Assembly: GCA_034411955.1 (NCBI GenBank)
Contig: DAOUMF010000169.1
Coordinates: forward strand, 1-11,289
DNA length: 11,289 nucleotides
Direction: 5' to 3'
Source: DAOUMF01 sp034411955
GTDB taxonomy: Bacteria; Chloroflexota; Dehalococcoidia; SM23-28-2; RBG-16-64-32
Both the position numbers and the translations under genes were made by a program. Below are positions 1 through 10,275 of the stretch, one piece after another. Within the stretch, counting starts at the first letter, position 1, and each line of letters begins with the position of its first letter. The notes under the pieces were generated by a model, which worked only from the letters and a program-made list of their open reading frames with translations, was not told where the DNA came from and searched no databases.

Positions 1-1
1 G

Positions 2-4228
<4,227 letters not shown>

Positions 4229-4254
4229 CCGGACTCGAGAGACGTGGGCAGAGA

Positions 4255-4288
4255 CAGGGGCCTTGGGAAGAAGATCTCAGGGCCCCTG
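4255..4288 (+). other. Hairpin between rpoC and gdh
   Basis: A perfect 8-bp GC-rich stem (CAGGGGCC at 4255-4262 pairs with GGCCCCTG at 4281-4288) closes an 18-nt loop, 26 nt after the rpoC stop. It is not followed by a T-run, so it is not a standard intrinsic terminator. It could reduce read-through from rpoC into the dehydrogenase gene, act as an RNA processing or 3'-end stability site, or be incidental. The pairing is visible; the role is inferred. Confidence 0.35.
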
Positions 4289-4312
4289 ATAGCGAGGGGC
4301 AGGTGAGAATCG

Positions 4313-5584
4313 ATGGCCGTCCCCAAGACAGCGGCCGAGTCTATGCCGAACCCCCTGCATGCCGCCAGAGCCCAGCTTGAAGCGACGGCCGACAGGTTGA
4401 ACCTGGACGGGGGCCTTCGCAAGGTGCTGGCCACCTGCAAGCGGGAGTTGGTCACCCATTTCCCCGTCCAGATGGACGACGGCTCCGTCAGGGTGTTCAC
4501 CGGCTACCGGATCCAGCACAACGTAGCCCGCGGCCCCGCCAAAGGGGGTATCCGCTACCACCCCGCCGTCGGCCTCGACGAGGTACGGGCGCTGGCCATG
4601 TGGATGACCTGGAAGAGCGCAGTGGTCAACATTCCCTATGGGGGAGCCAAGGGCGGCGTCATCGTCGACCCCAAGGCCCTCTCCATCACGGAATTGGAGA
4701 ACCTCACCCGACGCTACGCCACGGAGATCAGCATTCTCATCGGGCCCGGCGAGGACATTCCGGCCCCAGACATGGGCACCAACGAGCAGACCATGGCTTG
4801 GATCATGGACACCATCAGCATGCATCGGGGATACACGGAGGCGGGAGTGGTCACCGGCAAGCCGGTGAGCGTGGGCGGAACCGTGGGTCGCAGGGATGCC
4901 ACCGGTCGCGGCCTCATGTACATCGTGCGGGAGGTGGCCCGTGACCAGGGCCTATCCCTGGACGGCGCTACGGTGGCGGTGCAGGGCTTCGGCAACGTGG
5001 GCGGCGTGGCTGCCAGCCTTCTCGCCAAGGAGAGCGCGCGGATCGTCGCCATCTCCGACTCTAGCGGCTGCCTGTACAACGGTCGGGGCCTGGACGTGGA
5101 CTCCTTGAGCCAGCAAAAAGGGGAGGGCGCCAGGCTTGCGGACCTGGCCGGCGGCGACCACCTCGGCGGCGAGGAGATCCTCGCCCTGCCGGTGGACTTC
5201 CTCGTACCTGCCGCCCTGGAAGGGCAGCTCACAGCCCGAACCGCATCCGGCGTCAGCGCGCGCTGCATCGTGGAGGGGGCCAACGGGCCCACCACGCCAG
5301 AAGCTGACGCCGTCCTCGCCAGCAAGGGCATTTTGGTGGTGCCGGACATCGTCGCCAACACCGGAGGGGTCATCGTATCCTACTTCGAGTGGGTGCAGGA
5401 CCTCCAGTTCTTCTTCTGGGAGGAGGACGAGGTCCGCGAGCGGTTGGACCGCGTAATCATCCGTGCCTACCGGGAAGTCTGTGCCCTTGCCGAGAAGGAG
5501 AAGATCTCGCTGAGAGAGGCCGCGATGCTCCTAGCTGTCTCCCGCGTGGTTGAAGCGACGCGCGCTCGCGGGATATACCCCTAG
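4313..5584 (+). CDS. gdhA: Glutamate dehydrogenase (Glu/Leu/Phe/Val dehydrogenase family)
   Basis: This 423-residue cytoplasmic enzyme interconverts glutamate with 2-oxoglutarate and ammonia using a nicotinamide cofactor, linking nitrogen and carbon metabolism. The N-terminal dimerisation/catalytic domain contains K77 (KGGIRYHP), K101 and the catalytic K113 (PYGGAKGG), plus D153 (PAPDMGT). The spacings of 24, 12 and 40 residues match K89, K113, K125 and D165 of the clostridial hexameric enzyme. The Rossmann domain has GFGNVG at 225-230, EGANGPTT at 321-328 and the substrate-pocket GGVIVSYFEW at 351-360. The length is normal for the hexameric class. The ATG at 4313 is supported by AGGTGAGA at 4301-4308, about 4-7 nt upstream. 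Lysine placement favours glutamate over leucine or phenylalanine; NAD versus NADP cannot be told reliably. It follows rpoC on the same strand after 84 bp. Confidence 0.95.
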   Translation: MAVPKTAAESMPNPLHAARAQLEATADRLNLDGGLRKVLATCKRELVTHFPVQMDDGSVRVFTGYRIQHNVARGPAKGGIRYHPAVGLDEVRALAMWMTWKSAVVNIPYGGAKGGVIVDPKALSITELENLTRRYATEISILIGPGEDIPAPDMGTNEQTMAWIMDTISMHRGYTEAGVVTGKPVSVGGTVGRRDATGRGLMYIVREVARDQGLSLDGATVAVQGFGNVGGVAASLLAKESARIVAISDSSGCLYNGRGLDVDSLSQQKGEGARLADLAGGDHLGGEEILALPVDFLVPAALEGQLTARTASGVSARCIVEGANGPTTPEADAVLASKGILVVPDIVANTGGVIVSYFEWVQDLQFFFWEEDEVRERLDRVIIRAYREVCALAEKEKISLREAAMLLAVSRVVEATRARGIYP

Positions 5585-5665
5585 GACGAGCAGTGCGACG
5601 CTTATCCCGGCCTTCGTGCTGCTGCCGTGGTGGGGCCTGAGATCCGCGACCGGCAGACCGCGAAC

Positions 5666-6133
5666 CTACTCCTCGCCTCCGGAGAATAGCCCCCAGACCG
5701 TCAGGCCGAGGCTGACGGCGGTGAGAGCGGCCAGGGCCACGCACCAGATGCAGATCGCCTCCAGGACGAACAGCTCCACGTAGGTCAGGTAGGTCACGAA
5801 CGCCGTCGCCGCCAGTGCCGCGGAGAGGGCCACCGCCTGGGCCCACTCCAGTCCGCCGGGCATCCAGTTGACGCGCTTCAGGCGTGTCAGCGCCAGAAGG
5901 GCCATCGCCACGAAATAGAGCAGGCCCAGCAACGCCACCGGCACGCCGACGATGTCCGAGTACTTGCTGGTCTGCACCAGCTCGCACTCGCCGATGCCGC
6001 CGCAGACGGTGGGGCGGTCCGCCCAGTGGGAGTACGTCAGGTACGCCGCCACCGCGCTGCCGGGCAGACCCAGCAGGACCAGGCCCACCCAGGACGCCGT
6101 CCCGGACAGGCCTTTCTCGCTTCGATCGCTCAC
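5666..6133 (-). CDS. Vitamin K epoxide reductase (VKOR) family membrane protein
   Basis: This 155-residue four-helix membrane protein is a bacterial VKOR homologue, a functional counterpart of DsbB. It passes electrons from a periplasmic or extracytoplasmic Dsb-like partner to quinone. All four redox cysteines are present: the loop pair C44 and C50, and the CIWC motif C128/C131 near the quinone site. Predicted helices are about 13-34, 60-83, 97-119 and 122-150. The loop with S56/S59 followed by GVPVALLG is typical of the family. It is a stand-alone domain without a fused thioredoxin, so its substrate must be another protein. The GTG start overlaps the stop of the upstream DsbA-like gene by 4 nt (GTGA), implying translational coupling. 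The 3' end faces the glutamate dehydrogenase gene across 81 bp with no clear terminator. Confidence 0.93.
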   Translation of the reverse strand: MSDRSEKGLSGTASWVGLVLLGLPGSAVAAYLTYSHWADRPTVCGGIGECELVQTSKYSDIVGVPVALLGLLYFVAMALLALTRLKRVNWMPGGLEWAQAVALSAALAATAFVTYLTYVELFVLEAICIWCVALAALTAVSLGLTVWGLFSGGEE

Positions 6134-6855
6134 TGGCCGGAGTCCAGCGCCTCCCGGATGGCGGGCAATAGCTCGGCGGTGGCCACTACTCGGCCGTTGA
6201 CGAAGATCGTCGGCACCGAGTCGATGCCCATCTGCCGCGCCGCGTCCGTATCCTCCCTCACCTTCGAGGCGTACTTGCCCGAGTCCAGGCAGGAGTCGAA
6301 CGCCCCCGTGTCCAGCTCCAGCGCCTCCGCGAACCGCTTAAGGTTGTCCGACACGAACGTCCCGCTGTTCTCGCCCCCATAGTTGGCATACAGCGTGTCG
6401 TAAAAATCCCAGAACCGTCCCTGATCGTTGGCGCATTCCGCCGCCTGCGCCGCCAGATCCGATTCCGCACCGAGGATGGCGATGGGCCGCGACTGGATCT
6501 TCACCTGGCCGGCGGTGACGAACTCCTCCTCGATTGACGGCAGGACGCTCACGGCGACCTCACGGCAGTACGGTCACTGAAAGTCCGCGTATTCGATGAC
6601 GGTGACTGGCGCGCCGGGGCTGCCCAGTACATGGCCCTCCTGTGCTATCTCCGTCGGTCTCGGGTTGGGCAGGATGACACGGCCGTCTCCTCCATCTCCT
6701 CCATCCCCGCCATCCCCTTGGCTGAGAACGGCTACCACAATCAGAACCGCCACCACGACTGCGGCCGCCCCGACTGCGATCACATAGGGCCAGAAGCCAG
6801 CCTGCCCCCGACGTCCCCGCCTGGGCACTTTCTCCCTCCTAGAATCTGGCGCCAT
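6130..6855 (-). CDS. DsbA-like thiol oxidoreductase with in-frame TGA (candidate selenoprotein, UPYC active site)
   Basis: Read through one TGA (6576-6574), this gene encodes 241 residues. They comprise a basic N terminus, a membrane anchor at about 22-45, a Gly-Asp linker (47-58) and a DsbA/thioredoxin-like domain (about 74-241). The domain shows VIEYADFQ, then TGA at codon 94, then P-Y-C97; a helical insertion with C141 and C189, which may form a second disulfide; and cis-proline P215 in SVPTIFVNG. TGA replaces precisely the nucleophilic first cysteine of CPYC. Both flanks are in the same frame and well conserved in character. ATG 6855 has GGGAG at the right distance and lies downstream of the promoter; an upstream GTG at 6888 would precede the likely transcript start. 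A downstream start such as GTG 6552 would give a product without the active site. Selenocysteine is the best reading; a TGC/TGT-to-TGA mutation or base-call error is the alternative. Its likely role is disulfide formation, with VKOR as the oxidase partner. Confidence 0.85.
6542..6560 (-). promoter_or_regulatory. Candidate bacterial SECIS hairpin after the in-frame TGA
   Basis: On the minus-strand mRNA, nucleotides 14-20 after the TGA (AGGUCGC) pair with nucleotides 26-32 (GCGUCCU), with one U-U mismatch in the middle. They close a CGUGA loop at positions 21-25. Known bacterial SECIS elements lie just downstream of the UGA inside the coding region, with a small apical loop roughly 16-37 nt away and a G near the loop's start; this hairpin meets those rules. 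The pairing was found by eye and not scored, and short GC-rich hairpins are common in such DNA, so it is support rather than proof. Confidence 0.5.
6682..6717 (-). repeat. Gly-Asp repeat linker in the DsbA-like protein
   Basis: Twelve codons encode alternating G-D-G triplets (GDG four times) built from near-identical GGA/GAT-type codons. They form a flexible acidic tether between the membrane anchor and the redox domain. Such short codon repeats are prone to length change by slippage. Confidence 0.8.
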
Positions 6856-6878
6856 GCGTACTCCCTGTCCAAGCTGGG

Positions 6879-6907
6879 ACGATAGCACTGCCCCAACGGC
6901 CGGTCAA
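6879..6907 (-). promoter_or_regulatory. Promoter of the DsbA-like/VKOR unit
   Basis: On the minus strand, TTGACC (6907-6902) is separated by exactly 17 nt from TATCGT (6884-6879), a good housekeeping-type match. Transcription would begin near 6872, about 17 nt before the ATG at 6855. The promoter sits between the ABC permease stop (6916) and the redox gene, so the pair can be expressed apart from the transporter operon. Confidence 0.65.
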
Positions 6908-6915
6908 GGTGAAGA

Positions 6916-7995
6916 CTACTGCCAGCGGAACAGCCGCACAGAAACGACGAACCCGCTGACGACCCAGGCTGCCAGCGCCGCCCAGCTCACCCACAGGTCG
7001 CCCAGGTCGCCGCCGTGGTTCACCACCTCGCGCAGGGCGTCGTTCAGGTGGGTCAAGGGGATGACGTTGACCAGGGGTGCAAGGGCCGGCGGCGGATCCA
7101 GGGGAAAATAGGAGCGACCCAGGAAGATCATTGGGAAAGCCACAGCGTTGATGACAGCATTGACTGAGGTGACGGTCCTGAGCAGGCTGGCGATCAAGTA
7201 CCCGATGGAGAGCATAGCCATCACCCCCAGGACCACCGTCACCGCCAGCCACAGGTAGCTGCCGTTGATCTCCACGTCGAATATCAAGCGCCCCATAGTG
7301 AGGATGATGATTACCTGCGTGAAGGAGATGAGGGCGAAGGACGCGGCCTGGGTAACAATAAGGCCGCCCGGCTTCAGAGGGGTCACACCCAGGCGTCGCA
7401 GGATGCCCTGCTCCCGCCAGGTGACCAGGAGAAAACCGACCCCCAGGTTCACCCACATTATAGCCATCCCCACCATACCCGGCGTCAGGAAGTCCATATA
7501 GCTCACGTCCCGGGTGGACACCGCCTGCCTGTCCACCTTCACGGCGTTGCTCTGCCCCGCAACCTGCTCGCTGTAGCTGTCCACCACCGCATCGACGGTG
7601 CTGGTGACGTAGCCAATGCGGATGAGGTTGGTGTTGTCGTAGTAGACCTGAAGGGAAGCGCTGCCCTCGTTTAGCTTGTTTTCGAACCCTTGCGGTACGA
7701 TGACCACCGCTCCCCTCTCGCCGTCCTCCAGCGCGGCCAGCTCCTTCTCCCGCGAGCCCTCTCGCAGCTCAGCGTTCTCGCTGCCGGCGAAGGCACGCAC
7801 CAGAGACTGCGAGGCCTCCGTCCCATCCTCATCCACCACCGCCAGGTCGAAAGCCTCGGTGTCCGGAGTGAATAGCCAGCCGAAGACGGCCATCGATATC
7901 ACGGCCATGAGGATGCTGCTCAGCCAGAACCCCGTGTTGCGCCGGAGCATCGTCGCCTGGGTCACGACGAGCTGGATGAAGGCCCTAATGTTCAT
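6916..7995 (-). CDS. ABC-2 type transporter permease
   Basis: This 359-residue integral membrane subunit belongs to an ABC exporter. One N-terminal helix (about 22-42) is followed by a soluble extracytoplasmic domain (about 43-170). About five further helices follow, around 170-193, 211-235, 246-272, 276-297 and 334-358. The layout of helix, large loop and five helices, with the late signature around FPMIFLGRSYFPL and PLTHLNDALR, is that of the ABC-2 (DrrB/YhgE-like) family used for drug, polysaccharide or lipid export. The ATG at 7995 lies 2 nt after the ATPase stop, so the two are co-translated and form one transporter. The substrate cannot be read from the sequence; the TetR context suggests a drug-like or lipophilic compound. 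Confidence 0.92.
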   Translation of the reverse strand: MNIRAFIQLVVTQATMLRRNTGFWLSSILMAVISMAVFGWLFTPDTEAFDLAVVDEDGTEASQSLVRAFAGSENAELREGSREKELAALEDGERGAVVIVPQGFENKLNEGSASLQVYYDNTNLIRIGYVTSTVDAVVDSYSEQVAGQSNAVKVDRQAVSTRDVSYMDFLTPGMVGMAIMWVNLGVGFLLVTWREQGILRRLGVTPLKPGGLIVTQAASFALISFTQVIIILTMGRLIFDVEINGSYLWLAVTVVLGVMAMLSIGYLIASLLRTVTSVNAVINAVAFPMIFLGRSYFPLDPPPALAPLVNVIPLTHLNDALREVVNHGGDLGDLWVSWAALAAWVVSGFVVSVRLFRWQ

Positions 7996-7997
7996 GG

Positions 7998-8972
7998 CTA
8001 GTCCCGCAACCTCCGCCCGGTGAGGGAGATGAACACATCCTCCAGCGTGGCAGTGCGCACCTGGAGGCCCTGCACCTGCTGACCATTGTTATCGGTAAGG
8101 CCCATGAGACCGACCAGGGTGGCGGAAACGTCGTTGGTGAACAGGAAATATGCCCCGTCCTCGCTGCGCACGTCACGCACGGCGGGCAGGGCCAGTAGCC
8201 GCTCCCGCTCCACCGCCCCGTCGAAGCTGCACTCCACGGTGTTGTCGAAGGCTAGGCCGCGAACTAGCTGCCGTGGCGTGTCCAGGGCCATGATCCGGCC
8301 CTTGTCCATGATCGCTACGCGGTCGCACAACGCCTCCGCCTCCTCCATATAGTGCGTGGTGACGATCACCGTCTTCCCCTGGCCCCGCATGTCACGGATG
8401 AGATCCCAGAAGCTATGCCTGGCCTGAGGGTCGAGCCCCGTCGTCGGCTCGTCCAGGAACACCGCCTCCGGATCGTTCACCAGCGCCGTGGCCACCGACA
8501 GCCGCTGCTTCTGCCCTCCCGATAGGGCCCGTACCAGCGACCGCCGCTTGTCCATCAGGGAGAACCGCTCCATCAGCCCCTCCAGCGGGACCCTCCGCCG
8601 GAACAGCGCCCGGAACGTCTTCAGCGTTTCCTCCACCGTCAGCTCCGGCCACAGCGCCTGCGACTGGAGCTGCACGCCGATGCGCTCCTGCACGGCGCGC
8701 CGCTGTCGCACCGCGTCCAGGCCGAGAAGGGCGATGCGCCCGGCGTTCGGCGTGCGCAGCCCCTCGATCATCTCCAGGGTGGTGGTCTTGCCGGCGCCGT
8801 TGGGCCCTAGGATGCCGAACGTCTCGCCGCGCCGGACATGGAAAGAGATAGCGTCCACCGCCAACAGGCCGCCGTAGCGCTTGGTCAGCCCCTCGACGCT
8901 GAGGACGGCCTCGGGACGGCCGGCCGTCGACGCCCCCGCCGGTGAGGCGACCGCCTCATTCGCGCCAGACAC
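7998..8972 (-). CDS. ABC transporter ATP-binding protein (DrrA-like)
   Basis: This 324-residue cytoplasmic ATPase powers the adjacent permease. After a 24-residue N-terminal extension the core begins at VLSVEGLTKRYG. It contains Walker A GPNGAGKTT, a Q-loop region (GVQLQSQALWPELTVEETL), the signature LSGGQKQRLSVA, Walker B AVFLDEPTTGLD and the switch histidine in VTTHYMEEAE. The roughly 90-residue C-terminal extension ending in TLEDVFISLTGR is typical of the DrrA/CcmA-type exporters. The start is GTG 8972, the only plausible start before the conserved core. GGAGGAG lies unusually close to it (about 1-3 nt spacing). The gene probably belongs to the tetR-ABC operon, although a 161-bp gap with a palindrome could hold a separate control point. 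Confidence 0.96.
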   Translation of the reverse strand: MSGANEAVASPAGASTAGRPEAVLSVEGLTKRYGGLLAVDAISFHVRRGETFGILGPNGAGKTTTLEMIEGLRTPNAGRIALLGLDAVRQRRAVQERIGVQLQSQALWPELTVEETLKTFRALFRRRVPLEGLMERFSLMDKRRSLVRALSGGQKQRLSVATALVNDPEAVFLDEPTTGLDPQARHSFWDLIRDMRGQGKTVIVTTHYMEEAEALCDRVAIMDKGRIMALDTPRQLVRGLAFDNTVECSFDGAVERERLLALPAVRDVRSEDGAYFLFTNDVSATLVGLMGLTDNNGQQVQGLQVRTATLEDVFISLTGRRLRD

Positions 8973-9025
8973 ACTCCTCCGCCTTTGGCTTCACTATTCC
9001 TGCTTACCAGCGGCTGAGCAGGGAG

Positions 9026-9045
9026 ACTGTGACCGCGGTCACAGT
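9026..9045. promoter_or_regulatory. Perfect 20-bp palindrome upstream of the ABC ATPase gene
   Basis: ACTGTGACCG is followed directly by its exact reverse complement CGGTCACAGT. It lies 54-73 bp before the ATPase GTG, in the 161-bp gap after tetR. A perfect palindrome of this length without a spacer is more like a binding site for a dimeric regulator than a terminator, since no loop or T-run is present. The neighbouring TetR protein is a natural candidate, but the core differs from the CGAACGTTCG repeat at the tetR promoter. Confidence 0.55.
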
Positions 9046-9064
9046 TGGAGCGATTTTCGCGCGG

Positions 9065-9082
9065 ACGGCCGCGTGCGGCCGT
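9065..9082. other. Short GC hairpin after tetR
   Basis: ACGGCCG (9065-9071) and CGGCCGT (9076-9082) form a 7-bp stem with a 4-nt loop, 52-69 bp after the tetR stop on the minus strand. It might end or pause tetR transcription, but no T-run follows in that direction. In DNA this GC-rich it could be chance. Confidence 0.3.
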
Positions 9083-9133
9083 GTCTGGCGGGCCTCCTCT
9101 TCGCGCCCCCGCGCTACGGTCCAGGCCAACTCC

Positions 9134-9868
9134 CTAACGTCGTACGGGGGCATCCGCGGCCTCCTCCTTCCTGCCGCGACGACGCTGCGACGGGCGCGCG
9201 CCGAGGGGCGGCCGCAGCGCCGCCTGCTTCCCTGCCATCTTGCGTCGGACCTCGTCGGTGTCGAACAGCGCTTCCTCGGAGACTAGCGCCCGCATCAGCT
9301 CGATCAGCCGCTCTGGCTTGAACGTCTCGTAGTCAATCAGGGCATAGTGACGCAATCCGTCAAAGGCACATATCAGGAGGGCCGCCAGGGAAGCCGGGTC
9401 TACCTCCGCCCGAAGCTGTCCCAGCTCCTTGGCCTGGCTGAGGAGCTCAGCCACCACCCTCCGCCAGAAGGTCAGCTCCGTGCGTAAGCCCTTCCGCAGT
9501 ATGTCATCGCGGACCTGCTCCGGAGAGATCTCCATGTTCACCCGGGCCGTCGTCTCGAAGGCAGGGTCGTTGAACACGGAGAGCATCGTCTGGCCGATGA
9601 TCTCCAGGGTGTCCAAAGGGCCTCCCATCTGGGAGCGCGCCTGCTCCACCAGTTCCCGGCCCATCTCCTGACTGCGATCGTTGATCCCCTTCAGGATCGC
9701 CTCCTTACTCTCGAAGTATCGATAGATGGCGCCGGGGCTGAGGCCGGACTCCTGGCAGATGTCCTGCATCGTCGTCTGGTGGTAGCCCTTGCGGGCGAAG
9801 CAGGCCCAGGCGGCGTCCAGGATCTGCTGGCGGCGGGCTTCCACGTGTGCTTCCGTGACCTTCGGCAT
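9134..9868 (-). CDS. TetR/AcrR family transcriptional regulator
   Basis: This 244-residue DNA-binding repressor has its helix-turn-helix domain at the N terminus, about 10-60. It includes RQQILDAAWACFARKGYHQTT and the recognition helix around SGLSPGAIYRYFESKE, a classic TetR signature. The C-terminal part (about 65-210) is the ligand-binding and dimerisation domain and carries no recognisable ligand motif. A basic tail rich in Arg and Lys ends the protein. I prefer ATG 9868 over ATG 9874 because AGGAG lies 7 nt before the former but only 1 nt before the latter. It is transcribed toward the ABC exporter genes and probably controls them and itself, responding to an exported compound. Confidence 0.93.
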   Translation of the reverse strand: MPKVTEAHVEARRQQILDAAWACFARKGYHQTTMQDICQESGLSPGAIYRYFESKEAILKGINDRSQEMGRELVEQARSQMGGPLDTLEIIGQTMLSVFNDPAFETTARVNMEISPEQVRDDILRKGLRTELTFWRRVVAELLSQAKELGQLRAEVDPASLAALLICAFDGLRHYALIDYETFKPERLIELMRALVSEEALFDTDEVRRKMAGKQAALRPPLGARPSQRRRGRKEEAADAPVRR

Positions 9869-9904
9869 CACCATACTCCTATTAGAGAGCGGCGCTTCGT
9901 TTTG

Positions 9905-9924
9905 AAAAACGAACGTTCGCTCTT
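9905..9924. promoter_or_regulatory. Inverted repeat, likely TetR operator
   Basis: The core CGAACGTTCG (9910-9919) is a perfect 10-bp palindrome, extended imperfectly to 20 bp by flanking A and T bases. It overlaps the predicted transcription start of tetR (about 9917). That is where a self-regulating TetR protein would block RNA polymerase, and GAACGTTC-type cores are common among TetR/AcrR operators. The binding protein is inferred. Confidence 0.65.
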
Positions 9925-9953
9925 TTTATACACTCGCGCCCCTCTCTTGTCAA
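9925..9953 (-). promoter_or_regulatory. Promoter of tetR-ABC operon
   Basis: On the minus strand a consensus TTGACA (9953-9948) is followed after exactly 17 nt by TATAAA (9930-9925). This is close to the ideal housekeeping promoter, giving a start near 9917 and a leader of about 50 nt. Its strength, together with the overlapping palindrome, fits a promoter kept off by its own repressor. Confidence 0.75.
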
Positions 9954-10017
9954 CCCCGTCCCCCCGCCTTCCTCCACCGCCGCCACCCCGCCCCGTAACC
10001 TTTGCTCTGACCGCGCG

Positions 10018-10047
10018 TTGACACATGTGAGGCTGTTCTGCTAGCTT
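10018..10047 (+). promoter_or_regulatory. Promoter of riboswitch-dedA transcript
   Basis: TTGACA at 10018-10023 is a consensus -35. An 18-nt spacer leads to TAGCTT (10042-10047), a weak -10 that keeps the T-A and final T positions. Transcription would start near 10054, just before the riboswitch. The C-rich, gene-free stretch 9954-10017 separates it from the divergent tetR promoter; nothing else was recognised there. Confidence 0.55.
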
Positions 10048-10065
10048 CAACTCAACTGAATACGC

Positions 10066-10210
10066 ATATCGACGCCTAATCCCCGCCCGTGGCGGGGAGC
10101 GGGGGACCCAGCCGCAGAAGCGGGCCCTGGGGTGAATCTCGCGCAAGGCGAGTAGGCCAACTCCTTCGGCCGAACCCGTCAGCTAACCTCGCAGGCGTAG
10201 AAGGAGAGGC
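10066..10210 (+). promoter_or_regulatory. Cyclic di-AMP riboswitch (ydaO/yuaA class)
   Basis: The leader carries the conserved blocks of this class in order: GGGGGACCCA (10101-10110), TGGGGTGAATC (10128-10138), AGTAGG (10151-10156), and the hallmark CGAACCCGTCAGCTAACCTC (10171-10190), then GCAGGCG. The outer P1 helix forms between ACGCCT (10072-10077) and AGGCGT (10193-10198). An internal stem CCCCGCC/GGCGGGG is seen at 10081-10097. The class binds c-di-AMP and usually turns expression off by promoting termination; targets elsewhere include potassium transporters, osmolyte systems and cell-wall enzymes. Here it precedes a DedA/VTT membrane protein gene. Assignment rests on conserved sequence remembered from the family, without a covariance search. 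Confidence 0.9.
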
Positions 10211-10212
10211 TG

Positions 10213-10260
10213 GATTCAAACCTTGAATCGAGGGGCGAGAGGCCAGACCTCCCGCCCCTC
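10213..10260 (+). terminator. Tandem hairpins, probable riboswitch expression platform
   Basis: Two hairpins abut. The first pairs GATTCAA (10213-10219) with TTGAATC (10223-10229) around a 3-nt loop. The second pairs GAGGGGCG (10230-10237) with CGCCCCTC (10253-10260), continued inside by GAGG/CCTC around CCAGA. The second resembles an intrinsic terminator stem but is followed by TCGTCATCTA rather than a T-run. GGAGAGG at 10203-10209, just after the aptamer, could pair instead with the 3' arm (CCTCTC, 10257-10262), giving an alternative fold. Whether this terminates transcription or hides the translation start is unknown. Confidence 0.5.
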
Positions 10261-10275
10261 TCGTCATCTAAAGCT

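Noticed and set aside
4263..4292. A gdh promoter TTGGGA-N18-TGATAG
   Set aside because: Both boxes are poor matches, and the implied start would fall almost on the ribosome binding site.
5585..5665. A bidirectional terminator between gdh and VKOR
   Set aside because: Only weak pairings such as GGCC with GGGCC were seen and there is no T-run on either strand.
5457..5987. A minus-strand frame overlapping the gdh and VKOR ends
   Set aside because: It is composed of low-information Arg/Gly-rich sequence and overlaps two confidently assigned genes; VKOR in its own frame carries all catalytic cysteines.
6574..6576. UGA reassigned to Trp or Gly genome-wide
   Set aside because: The same gene ends in TGA at 6130-6132 in an overlap with VKOR, and dedA also ends in TGA; Trp or Gly at the catalytic position would inactivate the CxxC site.
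6130..6855. The two halves of the DsbA-like frame as two separate genes (6574-6888 and 6130-6552)
   Set aside because: The halves are in the same frame and together form one DsbA domain; the downstream half alone would lack the active site and has no convincing ribosome binding site.
10022..10029. CACATGTG palindrome in the spacer of the riboswitch promoter
   Set aside because: Eight base pairs with no extension is too short to support as an operator.
10066..10210. A tRNA-Sec or other tRNA in the structured leader before dedA
   Set aside because: There is no acceptor/CCA-like end, T-loop GTTCRAN motif or anticodon arm; the conserved blocks match the c-di-AMP riboswitch instead.
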